A stretch of DNA of 64,000 bases from Cerasicoccus frondis (lineage in GTDB: Bacteria; Verrucomicrobiota; Verrucomicrobiia; Opitutales; Cerasicoccaceae): the NCBI GenBank assembly GCA_031296915.1, contig JAVDPC010000003.1:203246-267245 (forward strand). The letters run 5' to 3'. How positions within the stretch are numbered: the first letter of the stretch is position 1; every line of letters begins with the position of its first letter. The position numbers were made by a program, and so were the translations under genes. Under the pieces are notes generated by a model. The model was not told the origin of the DNA. It saw only the letters and a list, made by a program, of their open reading frames with translations, and made no database searches. Shown in pieces: positions 45,290 through 54,434 of the stretch.

Positions 45290-47035
45290 ATGAATTCAAT
45301 CCTGGTTATCCTGCAATCTTCGGAGAAATCTCCGGTCGCCCGATTGGCGGCGGCTGCTGTCGAATCCGAAGCTGTGCAAAACGAGCTCAACGTCACCGTG
45401 GTGTTCGATGAGCGCGACCCGGCGGAAGTCTTCGCCGAGCAATCCGAGCGCCCGTCTGCCGTGGTGCTTGCCGCGCCTTACAGCCCTGAAATCAGCGCAG
45501 ACCTCGGCATCCCGCTGACCACTGTGAGTCTGGCAAATCTTGCCCGCGAGACTGCTCAAGTTTTGCGCAAAGCAGCTCCTTCCCATGCCCGCGCAGCGGC
45601 GCCGGTTAAAGACGCGGCTCCAGCTCAGGCATCAGCGAAAAAGTTTTTAGTCGGCGTGACATCTTGCCCGACCGGCATTGCGCACACCTTCATGGCGGCC
45701 GAGGCATTGCTTCGCGCGGCCAAAGAACTCGGCTACGAAATGAAGGTCGAAACGCGCGGTTCTGTCGGCGCGAAAAACGAATTGAGCGAAGAAGAAATTG
45801 CGCGTGCTGATGCGGTAATTGTCGCTGCCGACGCCAACGTGGAAACCGCGCGTTTCGCTGGCAAGCGTCTGCTTGAAACCGGCACCAAGGCCGCGATCAA
45901 AGATAGCGTTGGGCTCATCAAAGAAGCGCTCGCATTGGAATACTCTGCATCGCAAAGTTCGAGCGCAAAGGCGCCGGCGCGCAAGCCGCGCAAGGGCGCC
46001 TACAAGCATTTGATGACGGGCGTTTCGCATATGCTGCCGCTCGTGGTGGCAGGTGGTTTATCTATCGCCTTGGCCTTTGCGATCGGCGGCGTTTACGCGG
46101 GTGACGATGAAGGCACGCTGGGTTGGGCGCTGATGCAGATTGGCGGCTCGTCGGCCTTTGCATTGTTCATTCCGATCCTCGCGGGCTACATTGCCTTTTC
46201 CATCGCCGACCGGCCGGGGCTGACGCCGGGTCTTGTGGGCGGGATGCTCGCGGTGCAAGTGGGCTCGGGTTTTCTGGGTGGCTTGGCCGCGGGTTTCTTT
46301 GCCGGTTACCTCGCGTTGTGGCTCAATAAAAGCATTAAGCTTCCAGAGAGTTTGGAAGGCGTAAAGCCGGTGCTGGTCTTGCCGTTGTTGAGCTCGTTGA
46401 TCGTCGGCCTGTCGATGATTTACGTGATCGGGCCGCCGGTAAAAGTGATCCTCGAAACGATGTCTGCTTGGCTGGGCGGCATGCAGCAGGGCAGTGCGCT
46501 GACCATGGGCTTGATCCTAGGCGGCATGATGGCCTTCGACATGGGCGGGCCGGTCAATAAGGCGGCTTACACGTTCTCGATTGGCCTGCTATCGGCGGAA
46601 ATTTATGGTCCGATGGCAGCGGTGATGGCGGCCGGCATGGTGCCCCCAATGGCCTGTGCGCTCGCTGCAAACATTGTCCGTGATCGCTTTTCCAAGGAAG
46701 AGCGTGAAGCCTCGAAAGCGACGGGTCTGCTCGGCTTGTCTTTCATCACCGAAGGCGCGATTCCCTACGCGGCGGCGGACCCCCTGCGCGTGATTCCCTG
46801 CATGGTGCTCGGCGCGGCGGTAACGGGCGGCTTGTCGATGTATCTCGGCTGTCAGCTGATGGTACCGCACGGCGGTATCTTCGTGCTCCTGATCCCAAAT
46901 GCGATCAACCACGTTGCCGCATACCTCGCTGCAATTGTTGCGGGCACGGCGGTGTCGACACTTGCACTTTGCATCGCAAAGCGTCCGATACGCGCCGCGA
47001 ATCCCGAGCCTGTTGGCAAGGCGACTGTGGCTTAA
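45290..47035 (+). CDS. fruA: Fructose PTS permease EIIB'BC
   Basis: Imports and phosphorylates fructose. From ATG 45290 (MNSILVILQ) there are 581 residues: a degenerate B' domain (1-95), an Ala/Pro linker, the active EIIB domain with its phosphocysteine in GVTSCPTGIAHTFMAAEAL (about residue 126), a second linker, and the EIIC membrane domain (from about 240) with GGMMAFDMGGPVNKAAYTFS and LSFITEGAIPYAAADP. The frame is open to 45227 but that start lies inside fruK. Same operon as fruK. Confidence 0.93.
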   Translation: MNSILVILQSSEKSPVARLAAAAVESEAVQNELNVTVVFDERDPAEVFAEQSERPSAVVLAAPYSPEISADLGIPLTTVSLANLARETAQVLRKAAPSHARAAAPVKDAAPAQASAKKFLVGVTSCPTGIAHTFMAAEALLRAAKELGYEMKVETRGSVGAKNELSEEEIARADAVIVAADANVETARFAGKRLLETGTKAAIKDSVGLIKEALALEYSASQSSSAKAPARKPRKGAYKHLMTGVSHMLPLVVAGGLSIALAFAIGGVYAGDDEGTLGWALMQIGGSSAFALFIPILAGYIAFSIADRPGLTPGLVGGMLAVQVGSGFLGGLAAGFFAGYLALWLNKSIKLPESLEGVKPVLVLPLLSSLIVGLSMIYVIGPPVKVILETMSAWLGGMQQGSALTMGLILGGMMAFDMGGPVNKAAYTFSIGLLSAEIYGPMAAVMAAGMVPPMACALAANIVRDRFSKEEREASKATGLLGLSFITEGAIPYAAADPLRVIPCMVLGAAVTGGLSMYLGCQLMVPHGGIFVLLIPNAINHVAAYLAAIVAGTAVSTLALCIAKRPIRAANPEPVGKATVA

Positions 47036-47104
47036 ATCCTTACGCGTAGTGCTTCTTTTATCTGCGCACACTAACCCCACTTAACTCTTAAAAAATACCC
47101 TGAA

Positions 47105-48355
47105 ATGAAAACGTTTACATGTGCTTTTTATGTAGCCACTTTTGCTGCTTTCTCGACGTTGCCCCTCAATGCTTATGAAGACTACGAGCCGTATCAATAC
47201 CACGACCATTTGACTGGAAACTGGGGAGGGGTTCGTACCGAATTAGCCAACGATGGCGTTGAGCTTTTTGGATACTACAACGCGATCTTTGCGTCCAACG
47301 TTGCTGGAGGCATCCGCAGTGAATCCAACTATGCGGGTGATGCATTTGCTGGCGTGCAGTTTGATATGGAGAAAATCGCCGACTGGAAAGATTGGACCAT
47401 CGATGTGTCGGGCATTTATCGTCACGGCAGCGATATCACGCCCGCAGTCGGCAGCCAATACAGCGTCATGCAACTCGTGGGCGGGCAGACGATTTTTCTC
47501 TATAACGTGACGGCGGAGAAAACTTTCTTCGACGGGGACTTGTCGTTTAAAGCGGGCCGGATGACCGCGACGGACGACTTCGTTGGCTCACCGTTTTACA
47601 GCTATTCGCTGAACAACGCCGTCAACGGTCAGATCCGCGCGGTGCTGTTTGATGGCGTGATGACCTCGTATCCGTTCGCTGTTTGGGGCGGTCGCGTACA
47701 GGGTATAGTGGACGACGAGCACACCTTTCGATTGGGTCTTTTCCAACTGACTCAGGAAATGTGGGATCCGAGCCACCACGGCGTCGACTTCAGCATCGAC
47801 AGCGGCGACGGCGTTTCGATCTTTGCGCAATACGACTGGACGCCAGAGCTGGACGGCAAGCCGTTCCGTTTGTTTGTGGGGCTGAACCAGACCTTTGCTT
47901 TCGATATGCCGCAGTTTGGCAGCACAAACACGACCGACGAATTTACCCGCTTTTATGGCGGTGTGGATTACCAAGTCTATCGTGAATCGCCAGATCGGGA
48001 TGAAGGGCTGACGCTATTCCTGACCTTCGCCTACACTGACCAGGAAGAGGTGGCGATTGTGCCGATTCAGTCGAGCTTTGGCGCTCACTATAAGGGTTTG
48101 TTGCCTGATCGCCCGGATGACCGCCTCGTGACGTTCTTTACCTACGGTCAGTTTAGCGACGACTACTCGGACTCGCTCGTTGCGGGCGGCGGCAGTAGCG
48201 TGGACAACGAAATGGTGTTCGAAATCGGCTATCGGATCGCCGTGACCGACGCGGCCTACATTCAGCCCGACTTACAATATGTGATCAACCCGGGCGGGAC
48301 AGGTAACATCGGGAACGCCACCGTGCTGGGGGTGCAGTTTGGCGCAAGCTTCTAG
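47105..48355 (+). CDS. Carbohydrate-selective porin, OprB family
   Basis: An outer-membrane porin, 416 residues, with a signal peptide (ATFAAFSTLPLNA). OprB-type features are the early LTGNWGGVRTELANDGVELF, the mid GRMTATDDFVGSPFYSY, and the C-terminal barrel ending VLGVQFGASF. It lies 69 bp after fruA and probably admits fructose or related sugars. A site identical in style to the LacI-type operators covers its start codon (O4). A terminator follows. Confidence 0.88.
   Translation: MKTFTCAFYVATFAAFSTLPLNAYEDYEPYQYHDHLTGNWGGVRTELANDGVELFGYYNAIFASNVAGGIRSESNYAGDAFAGVQFDMEKIADWKDWTIDVSGIYRHGSDITPAVGSQYSVMQLVGGQTIFLYNVTAEKTFFDGDLSFKAGRMTATDDFVGSPFYSYSLNNAVNGQIRAVLFDGVMTSYPFAVWGGRVQGIVDDEHTFRLGLFQLTQEMWDPSHHGVDFSIDSGDGVSIFAQYDWTPELDGKPFRLFVGLNQTFAFDMPQFGSTNTTDEFTRFYGGVDYQVYRESPDRDEGLTLFLTFAYTDQEEVAIVPIQSSFGAHYKGLLPDRPDDRLVTFFTYGQFSDDYSDSLVAGGGSSVDNEMVFEIGYRIAVTDAAYIQPDLQYVINPGGTGNIGNATVLGVQFGASF
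47106..47119. promoter_or_regulatory. Putative LacI-type operator O4, overlapping the porin start codon
   Basis: TGAAAACGTTTACA spans codons 1-5 of the porin gene (M-K-T-F-T). It matches O1 at 13 of 14 positions. Repressor bound here would block a promoter just upstream or act as a roadblock to read-through from fruA. Confidence 0.5.
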
Positions 48356-48395
48356 ATTCACTTTCCGGACTACCGAACGGGTAGACAACGGCATT

Positions 48396-48430
48396 GGCCC
48401 GCATTGATTCGCTAATGCGGGCCTTTCATT
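48396..48430 (+). terminator. Terminator after the porin gene
   Basis: Stem ggcccgcatt / aatgcgggcc (48396-48423) with loop gattcgct, followed by tttcatt. It ends the fru regulon 40 bp past the porin stop. Confidence 0.85.
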
Positions 48431-48481
48431 GGGGGGGATTCTGACTGGGAAAATCGGCAGCGCCTCGACAACGGTAAAAAC

Positions 48482-49738
48482 ATGGCTAGACTGTGTGCAA
48501 TAGGCATGAATTTTCCGCTCCCGGCACTCTGGCTTCGCATTCTACAATCGTTCTGGTTCATACCGGCGCTCATGGCTGGGGCGGCGATCTTTGCCGCTGT
48601 CGGCATTAATGCGCTCGATCACGCCATCGATTTCAATTCCGGCGAGAAGCTTGCCTGGTTTATGCAAACGCCTGAAGGCGCACGGACTATGCTCTCGACG
48701 ATCTCAGGCTCGATCATCACCGTGACGGGGGTATTGCTTTCCACGATGGTTGTGGTGCTTACGCTGGCTTCGCAGCAATACGGGCCGCGGCTGGTAAAAA
48801 ACTTCATTGAGGACCGCCCCAGCCAATTTGTGATTGGCGCGTTTTGTGGGTGCTTCATCTACAATATCATTACGTTGAAAAACGTGAGTTCGGGTGATAG
48901 TAGTTTTGTGCCGAACATCTCCGTCTTGTTCGCGGTGTTGTTTTCACTGACTTGCATTGGGCTAATGATTTACTTCGTGCAACACGTGGCTTCTTCGATC
49001 CAGGTACAGTCGATCATGCGCCGGGTTTACTCCGACTTGAACGAGTCTGTCGCTGAGCTATTTCCAGAAGATGTCGCTGAGCCGTCTTCAAATGAGCTTT
49101 CGCTGGACGATGCGCATGCCCAATTGGAGGACGGTCCGGCGGACGGGCTGATCGAGCTGACTTGGGAGCGCTCCGGCTACCTGCAACTGGTGCGTGAGTC
49201 GGAGATCATGCGTCTCGTCAAACAGCATGATTTGCTGCTTGAGCTTTGTTGTCTGCCGGGAGCATTCATCAAAAAGGGGCAGACACTGGCGCGGGTGCGC
49301 TGTCGCCGCCCGTTACACGATGATGCGCGTGAGCACTTGCTAGCCACGTTTATCATCGGCACCTTTCCCACGCACGAGCAGGATGTATTGTTTCCTATCA
49401 GGCAAATGGAAGAAATCGCGATTCGCGCACTCTCGCCCGGCATCAATGACCCGCATACCGCCGAGGAGTGCATTGATTATCTGACGTGCGCTTTTCGCAC
49501 GCTGGTTTCGCGCCCGTGGCCGGATACGCTACGGGTCGATGAACATGGCAAGCTCCGCTTGATCACCCGCATTTGGTCCTTTGAGCAACTGCTGCGCGGC
49601 GCCTTTCAGCAGACGTTTTTCTACGGACGGGAGGACATCATGATTGTTCGCAAGGTCCTGCTCGCGCTCAACGATATTGCTGAAAACGGTGAGCCGGGTA
49701 GCGAGCGGCGCGCGACAGTAATACAGTTTGCACGCTAG
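48482..49738 (+). CDS. DUF2254 family membrane protein
   Basis: A 418-residue protein with four helices in its N-terminal ~180 residues and a soluble C-terminal part. DUF2254 is recognised by LASQQYGPRLVKNFIEDRPS, FVIGAFCGCFIYNI, and later SPGINDPHTAEECIDYL. Function unknown; members are predicted inner-membrane proteins. An alternative start is ATG 48506 (MNFPLPALW). Neither start has a strong ribosome-binding site. Confidence 0.8.
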   Translation: MARLCAIGMNFPLPALWLRILQSFWFIPALMAGAAIFAAVGINALDHAIDFNSGEKLAWFMQTPEGARTMLSTISGSIITVTGVLLSTMVVVLTLASQQYGPRLVKNFIEDRPSQFVIGAFCGCFIYNIITLKNVSSGDSSFVPNISVLFAVLFSLTCIGLMIYFVQHVASSIQVQSIMRRVYSDLNESVAELFPEDVAEPSSNELSLDDAHAQLEDGPADGLIELTWERSGYLQLVRESEIMRLVKQHDLLLELCCLPGAFIKKGQTLARVRCRRPLHDDAREHLLATFIIGTFPTHEQDVLFPIRQMEEIAIRALSPGINDPHTAEECIDYLTCAFRTLVSRPWPDTLRVDEHGKLRLITRIWSFEQLLRGAFQQTFFYGREDIMIVRKVLLALNDIAENGEPGSERRATVIQFAR

Positions 49739-49925
49739 TTGGCGGAAGCAGGCGGTGAGTCCTTGCCACTCGCCGCGCATCGTGAGCAGATGCCGATCCT
49801 GGTCGATTCATAGTGTCTGCGAATGATTTCCAGATGCGCTCATGAATCCAACTTCCTGAAAATCCATGCTGGCCAAGCGCCGTAAAGTTGGCAGTCTGCT
49901 TGCTCCAAATCGAAAAGCATCAGCC

Positions 49926-51557
49926 ATGATTGTCCTCAACGATCTCAAACTCGCATACGGCGAGAAAGTCATTTTTAACGAAGTTAACGCCACCATCGGA
50001 ACCCGCGACCGCATTGCTTTGGTCGGGGTGAACGGTTCGGGCAAATCCACGTTTATCAAGGTGCTCTTTGGTCAGACGGAAATCGACGGCGGCGAGATAG
50101 AAAAGCCCGGTTACGTTTCCCTGGGCTACCTGCCGCAAGACGGCATCGAGGCCAAGGGCAAGACGCTTTACGAGGAGGTCGAAACGGCGTTTGCCGACGT
50201 ACTCAAGCTGCAGGACAAGATCAGCGAAGCCGAAGAGCAGATGTACACGATGGACACCGAGGACCCGGCTTACTACGACTTGATCGACGCCATCGGCGAG
50301 TGGGAGCAACAGCTCGAAGAAGCCGAGCCAGCCAAGATGAAGTCGCAGATCGAGCGCATCCTGCAGGGCCTAGGTTTTTCGATGTCTGACATGGCCCGCC
50401 AGACCGACGAGTTTTCCGGTGGTTGGCAAATGCGCATCGCGTTGGCCAAGCTGTTGCTCAAAAAGCCCTCGCTCCTGCTGCTGGACGAACCGACGAACCA
50501 CCTGGACATCATTTCGCAAAATTGGCTCGAAAAATACCTGATCGGCTACCACGGCGCGCTGATGGTGATTTCGCACGATAAGGCGTTCTTGAACGCCGTC
50601 ACGAACCACACCTACGAGCTCAAGTTCGGCAACCTGAATACTTACAAGGGCAATTACGATTTTTACATGGAACAGTCCGCCCAGCGTCTCGCCACGCAGC
50701 GCAAGAAGGCCGACAACCAGAAGAAGGACATCGCCCGTCAGAAGGAATTCATCAACCGCTTTCGTTCTAACCAGAAGAAGGCGAGCATGGTGCAAAGCCG
50801 CCTGAAGCAGCTCGATAAGATCGAGCGCGTCGAAGTCGAGCGCGAGGAGAAGAAGATGTTCTTCCGCTTCCCCGAGCCGCCAGCCGCGAGCCAGAAGGTG
50901 GTCGAAATTCACGACATCTTTAAGTCCTACGGCGACATCCAAGTCTTCAAGGGCTTGAGCCTCCGTATTGACCGCGGCGACCGCATTGCCGTCGTCGGCG
51001 TGAACGGCGCCGGTAAGTCCACCCTGGCGCGTATCCTCGCCGGTGTGGAGCCGATTGAATCCGGCGAAATCGACCGTGGCGTGAACACCGTTACGGGTTA
51101 CTTCGCGCAGCAACAGGCCGAGGAACTTGACCCGAAAAACACCGTGCAGGAAGAGGTCGAAAAGGCCATTGACCACGCCACGAACCCGGATGCGAATCCG
51201 CGTGCTGCGCTTGGCGCCATGCTCTTCAGTGGGCAGGAGCAGCAGAAGTCGATCAGCGTGCTTTCCGGTGGTGAGCGCAACCGCGTGGCTCTCGCCAAGA
51301 TGCTGATGAAACCCGCGAACTTCATCATTCTCGACGAGCCGACGAACCACCTGGATATACGCAGTAAGGAAGTGCTTCAGGACGCGATCAAGCTCTTCCC
51401 GGGCACGATGATTCTCGTGAGCCACGACCGCGATTTCCTCGACCCCGTGGTGACAAAGGTGCTGGAAATCAGCCCCAAGGGCAGCCGTTTGCTGACCTGC
51501 AACGTCAGCGAGTACATCGAGCGCATTGAGGCAGAGGCGGAAGCAGACGGTCGGTAA
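49926..51557 (+). CDS. ABC-F family ATPase
   Basis: A soluble 543-residue protein with two ABC ATPase domains and no membrane part, so it acts on ribosomes rather than in transport. First domain: Walker A GVNGSGKSTF, signature FSGGWQMRIALAKLL, Walker B LLLLDEPTNHLD. Second: GVNGAGKSTLA, LSGGERNRVALAKML, FIILDEPTNHLD. A charged linker (about 240-310) joins the two. The YbiT/Uup-type lengths fit; an exact subfamily is not assigned. ATG 49926 (MIVLNDLKLAYGEK) is preferred over one 20 codons upstream. Confidence 0.9.
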   Translation: MIVLNDLKLAYGEKVIFNEVNATIGTRDRIALVGVNGSGKSTFIKVLFGQTEIDGGEIEKPGYVSLGYLPQDGIEAKGKTLYEEVETAFADVLKLQDKISEAEEQMYTMDTEDPAYYDLIDAIGEWEQQLEEAEPAKMKSQIERILQGLGFSMSDMARQTDEFSGGWQMRIALAKLLLKKPSLLLLDEPTNHLDIISQNWLEKYLIGYHGALMVISHDKAFLNAVTNHTYELKFGNLNTYKGNYDFYMEQSAQRLATQRKKADNQKKDIARQKEFINRFRSNQKKASMVQSRLKQLDKIERVEVEREEKKMFFRFPEPPAASQKVVEIHDIFKSYGDIQVFKGLSLRIDRGDRIAVVGVNGAGKSTLARILAGVEPIESGEIDRGVNTVTGYFAQQQAEELDPKNTVQEEVEKAIDHATNPDANPRAALGAMLFSGQEQQKSISVLSGGERNRVALAKMLMKPANFIILDEPTNHLDIRSKEVLQDAIKLFPGTMILVSHDRDFLDPVVTKVLEISPKGSRLLTCNVSEYIERIEAEAEADGR

Positions 51558-51602
51558 GAGCCTTAAAAGCCGAGGAAGGCGTCAAGTGCTTCGCATGGCT
51601 GG

Positions 51603-51722
51603 AGACCACTTTTCATCTAACTTGGCCGATTAGGCCGCAGTGATTTTTCCTGTCCTACAAGGCGCGAGGAGCGAAGCGGGCTTGTAAGCCCATGAGCGAA
51701 CGAGAAACAACGCTGGCGCGCT
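51603..51722 (+). repeat. Diverged copy of the palindromic element (copy D)
   Basis: Begins agaccacttttcatctaac and continues cttggccgattaggccg, cagtgatttttcctgtcc, then acaaggcg...gagcga...gggcttgtaagccc...atgagcgaa...caacgc. This follows the reverse strand of the element at 17906-18071 step by step through its first arm and centre. The second arm is not clearly recognisable. Confidence 0.75.
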
Positions 51723-51778
51723 ACGAATACTATTTTTCATTTTCCCTCAGCGCCAAGCTGGCTCCGAAGGCATAACTG

Positions 51779-51979
51779 CTAAAAACGGACCTGTGCAGGT
51801 TCTTCGTGATAATTGCGGAAGCCAGACGTCTGAATCGCTCTTTCTTCGGCTTCCCGCTCAGCTTGCTGGGCTTTCATTTGCGTGGAGTAATCTAACTCCT
51901 CCTCGCTGTTTTCCATGCTGGAACAGCCGGATAACAACGCGAGAGCGGCAACGACAGAGATGGTGATTGGGCGTTTCAT
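51779..51979 (-). CDS. Small lipoprotein
   Basis: A 66-residue protein with a lipoprotein signal (VVAALALLSGCSSM, lipobox LSGC) and a short charged mature part (EEELDYSTQMKAQQAEREAE). It lies 9 bp downstream of pgpA on the same strand. Function unknown. Confidence 0.65.
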   Translation of the reverse strand: MKRPITISVVAALALLSGCSSMENSEEELDYSTQMKAQQAEREAEERAIQTSGFRNYHEEPAQVRF

Positions 51980-51988
51980 AATGAGAAA

Positions 51989-52516
51989 TTAGACGAAATA
52001 CGACGCAGTTAACCGCACCAGCACATGCAGGCAAACGCAGGTCGCCAAGCCAGCGGCCAAGTCATCCACGACTACGCCGAGTCCACCCGGCAAGCTTTGC
52101 AACTTCTTAATGCCGAATGGCTTCACAATATCAAACAGGCGAAAGAGCCCGAAACCTGCGAGCAGGATCAACCAGGCCCAGCCGCCGAAAGCGATAATGG
52201 CTCCCTTTAAACCCAGAAAACACACGGGCAAGGCCACTACTTCATCGAGAATTACTTCGCCTGGATCACGCTTAAACAGGCGATTTTCCGCTTCACCGCA
52301 AAAGGCGATCGAAAGGTAGATCCACAGCGCCAGCATCAATAGATAGAAAAACGGGTGCAGCGGGAAAAACACGACCGTATATAACAGTACGCCAGCGACA
52401 GAGCCATTCGTGCCTGGCGCTTTGCCCAGGTAGCCAAGCTTGCCGAGGGTCGCGACGTTGTTAATGACCGGACTCGGCAGAAGAGCCGTCCAGGGATGCC
52501 ACTTTTCCGGGTTCAT
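51989..52516 (-). CDS. pgpA: Phosphatidylglycerophosphatase A
   Basis: Removes phosphate from phosphatidylglycerophosphate to give phosphatidylglycerol. A 175-residue membrane protein with the family pattern GYLGKAPGTNGSVAGV, DPGEVILDEVVALPVCF, RLFDIVKPFGI and GGLGVVVDDLAAG. Its start codon directly follows the pgsA stop, so the enzyme making its substrate is encoded just upstream in the same operon. Confidence 0.92.
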   Translation of the reverse strand: MNPEKWHPWTALLPSPVINNVATLGKLGYLGKAPGTNGSVAGVLLYTVVFFPLHPFFYLLMLALWIYLSIAFCGEAENRLFKRDPGEVILDEVVALPVCFLGLKGAIIAFGGWAWLILLAGFGLFRLFDIVKPFGIKKLQSLPGGLGVVVDDLAAGLATCVCLHVLVRLTASYFV

Positions 52517-53170
52517 CTATTTTACCGTGGTATCATCGCCCTCGGGCGGCTTGAACAAAAACCAGTATTTGGTCATGTAGGTCGCGCCAGACTGAAGCGT
52601 CAGCCCGGTCGCAACAATGAAAAGCGCCATGCCGACCCAGAAGAGCGTCGTCACGACCCCGCCATCGACGCTAAAATCCTGCTCAAGCGACAAAGCGAGC
52701 AGGAGGACCGAAGCAGCCAGGATTTGAAAGACGGTCTTGATCTTGCCGCCCTTTTCGGCCGCGAGCACCACACCTCGGCTTGCCGCCACCAGGCGCAGAC
52801 CGGTGATCAAAAATTCGCGGCTGATGATGATCAGGATCAGGAAAATGCTCCAATGCGGCAGAAAGCCTGGAATGGACACGAGTATCACGAACAAGCCAAC
52901 CATGAGCACCTTGTCCGCGAGCGCATCCATCAGCTTGCCGAAATCGGTGATCATCTTGAAACGGCGCGCCACGTAGCCATCCGCCCAGTCAGTGAGCGCT
53001 GCAATGATGAACAAGACCAGCGACACCAGCACCGCGCCTTTAAATTCCGCAAACAGCAGCGCCGCGATCAGGAAAAGGAACGCGATGCGGGAAAGGCTAA
53101 GCAGGTTTGGGAGGTTCAAGGTCTGGTTTGGGTTGAATTGCCGGACTCGGTTGGGCGCATTTGGGCACAT
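52517..53170 (-). CDS. pgsA: CDP-diacylglycerol--glycerol-3-phosphate 3-phosphatidyltransferase
   Basis: Makes phosphatidylglycerophosphate from CDP-diacylglycerol. A 217-residue inner-membrane enzyme. The CDP-alcohol phosphotransferase signature DG-AR-G-D-D is in ALTDWADGYVARRF then DFGKLMDALADK. The start at ATG 53170 gives LNLPNLLSLSRIAFLFLI near the N-terminus; an ATG 23 codons further up (53239) lacks family support. Operon with pgpA. Confidence 0.92.
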   Translation of the reverse strand: MCPNAPNRVRQFNPNQTLNLPNLLSLSRIAFLFLIAALLFAEFKGAVLVSLVLFIIAALTDWADGYVARRFKMITDFGKLMDALADKVLMVGLFVILVSIPGFLPHWSIFLILIIISREFLITGLRLVAASRGVVLAAEKGGKIKTVFQILAASVLLLALSLEQDFSVDGGVVTTLFWVGMALFIVATGLTLQSGATYMTKYWFLFKPPEGDDTTVK

Positions 53171-53302
53171 TAGCCACGGCCCCGCCGCGCCCAAGCCAAA
53201 AATATAACGAAAGCTCGGAATGCACTGCCAACCCGCCACATCAGCACTTTCTGCTAAATAAAACGTTGCTAGCTAGCGCCTGAGGGCCAATCTCCCTAAG
53301 CC

Positions 53303-53878
53303 ATGGACAACATTTTGGTAGGAGCAGGATGGTTTCTCTATCCGCTGGCCCTCTGTTCGATTTTGATGATTTTCATTCTCGCAGAACGCTTGGTCGCGCT
53401 GCGCAGCTCGAAAATTTTGCCGAAATCGATCGTCGACAGCTTTGTGAAAGGCGACGTGCTGGAGCTCGAAGGCGACCACGAGTCTACCGCAGGCCGCATT
53501 CTTTTCTTCTATCAGCTTAACCGACCAGACCCCGAGGCGCTCAAGGCCTTCGCCTCTCTGGAAACCGCCCGCCTCGAACGCGGCATGTTCATTCTCGACA
53601 TCGTAGTCGGCGCCGCGCCGCTCCTCGGCCTACTCGGCACGGTAACCGGCCTCATCGACGTCTTCAGCGGCATCGACCCCAGTTCCGGCATGCCCGACCC
53701 GACCCAATTCATGCAAGGCATCGCCATGGCGCTGACCACCACTATGCTAGGCCTGTCCATCGCGATTCCCGCCCTCGTGGGCGCCAGTTATTTGAATCGT
53801 CGCGTCGACCTCTTAACCGCGCAAATCTTCGTCGGCGTCGAGCGAATGGTGGACCTCGCTAAAGCTCAGAAAGTTTAA
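53303..53878 (+). CDS. exbB: MotA/TolQ/ExbB proton channel family protein
   Basis: A 191-residue inner-membrane protein with three helices: one near the N-terminus and two forming the family channel (GAAPLLGLLGTVTGLIDVFS and MQGIAMALTTTMLGLSIAIP). With ExbD it turns proton motive force into energy for TonB-dependent uptake or Tol-type work. No tonB lies adjacent. exbD follows 94 bp later on the same strand. Confidence 0.88.
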   Translation: MDNILVGAGWFLYPLALCSILMIFILAERLVALRSSKILPKSIVDSFVKGDVLELEGDHESTAGRILFFYQLNRPDPEALKAFASLETARLERGMFILDIVVGAAPLLGLLGTVTGLIDVFSGIDPSSGMPDPTQFMQGIAMALTTTMLGLSIAIPALVGASYLNRRVDLLTAQIFVGVERMVDLAKAQKV

Positions 53879-53967
53879 AGGAAAAAGATTAAAGGAAAAA
53901 GCACCGAGCAGCTTTCTTCCTCAACACTTTCCATATCATCACTCTGACACTTTAATCTTTTTCCTTT
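53877..53967 (+). promoter_or_regulatory. Long inverted repeat between exbB and exbD
   Basis: The 18-bp arms aaaggaaaaagattaaag (from 53877) and ctttaatctttttccttt (53950-53967) are exact inverted repeats. A transcript could fold into a long AU-rich stem of about 90 nt that hides part of the exbD leader. It starts in the last codons of exbB. Confidence 0.5.
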
Positions 53968-53972
53968 CTCCC

Positions 53973-54365
53973 ATGAAACGCCTCCGTCCACGCCGCAAAG
54001 CTGAGATCAACATCGTGCCGTTGATCGACGTGTTGATCGTGCTCATTTTCTTCTTCCTTATGACGATGCAGTTTCGCAACTTGAACGTGCTCAACATCAC
54101 CCCGCCCAAAATGGAAACGGCGGGCAAGAGCGGCGAGGTAGACCAAATTGTCATCGGCATAACGACCGAGGGCGAATTCTTTTTAAACAACGAAATAGCG
54201 ACCCAGGAAGAGATCAAGGTCGCCTTCACTGAGGCCGCCAAGCAGGAAGAAAAACCTAACATTCTCGTGCAGGCCGATGAAGACGTGCCGTTGAAGCACG
54301 TAACCTTTGTCATGGACGAATCACGCAAAGTCGATCTTGGCAAAGTGCGCCTACAGGCGCGCTAG
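53973..54365 (+). CDS. exbD: ExbD/TolR family biopolymer transport protein
   Basis: A 130-residue protein with one membrane helix. The conserved segment INIVPLIDVLIVLIFFFLMT contains the essential Asp of the ExbD/TolR family; the rest is periplasmic. Partner of the upstream ExbB. Confidence 0.9.
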   Translation: MKRLRPRRKAEINIVPLIDVLIVLIFFFLMTMQFRNLNVLNITPPKMETAGKSGEVDQIVIGITTEGEFFLNNEIATQEEIKVAFTEAAKQEEKPNILVQADEDVPLKHVTFVMDESRKVDLGKVRLQAR

Positions 54366-54434
54366 TGTGGTGTCTGTAAAGCGATTTACAGAATAAACGG
54401 TAAATTTTCTGCGCCCTTTGCCATACTGCTTATT

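Noticed and set aside
54366..54434. Possible exbB/exbD operon extension
   Set aside because: The next sequence is a decayed IS630 transposase, so the operon ends after exbD.
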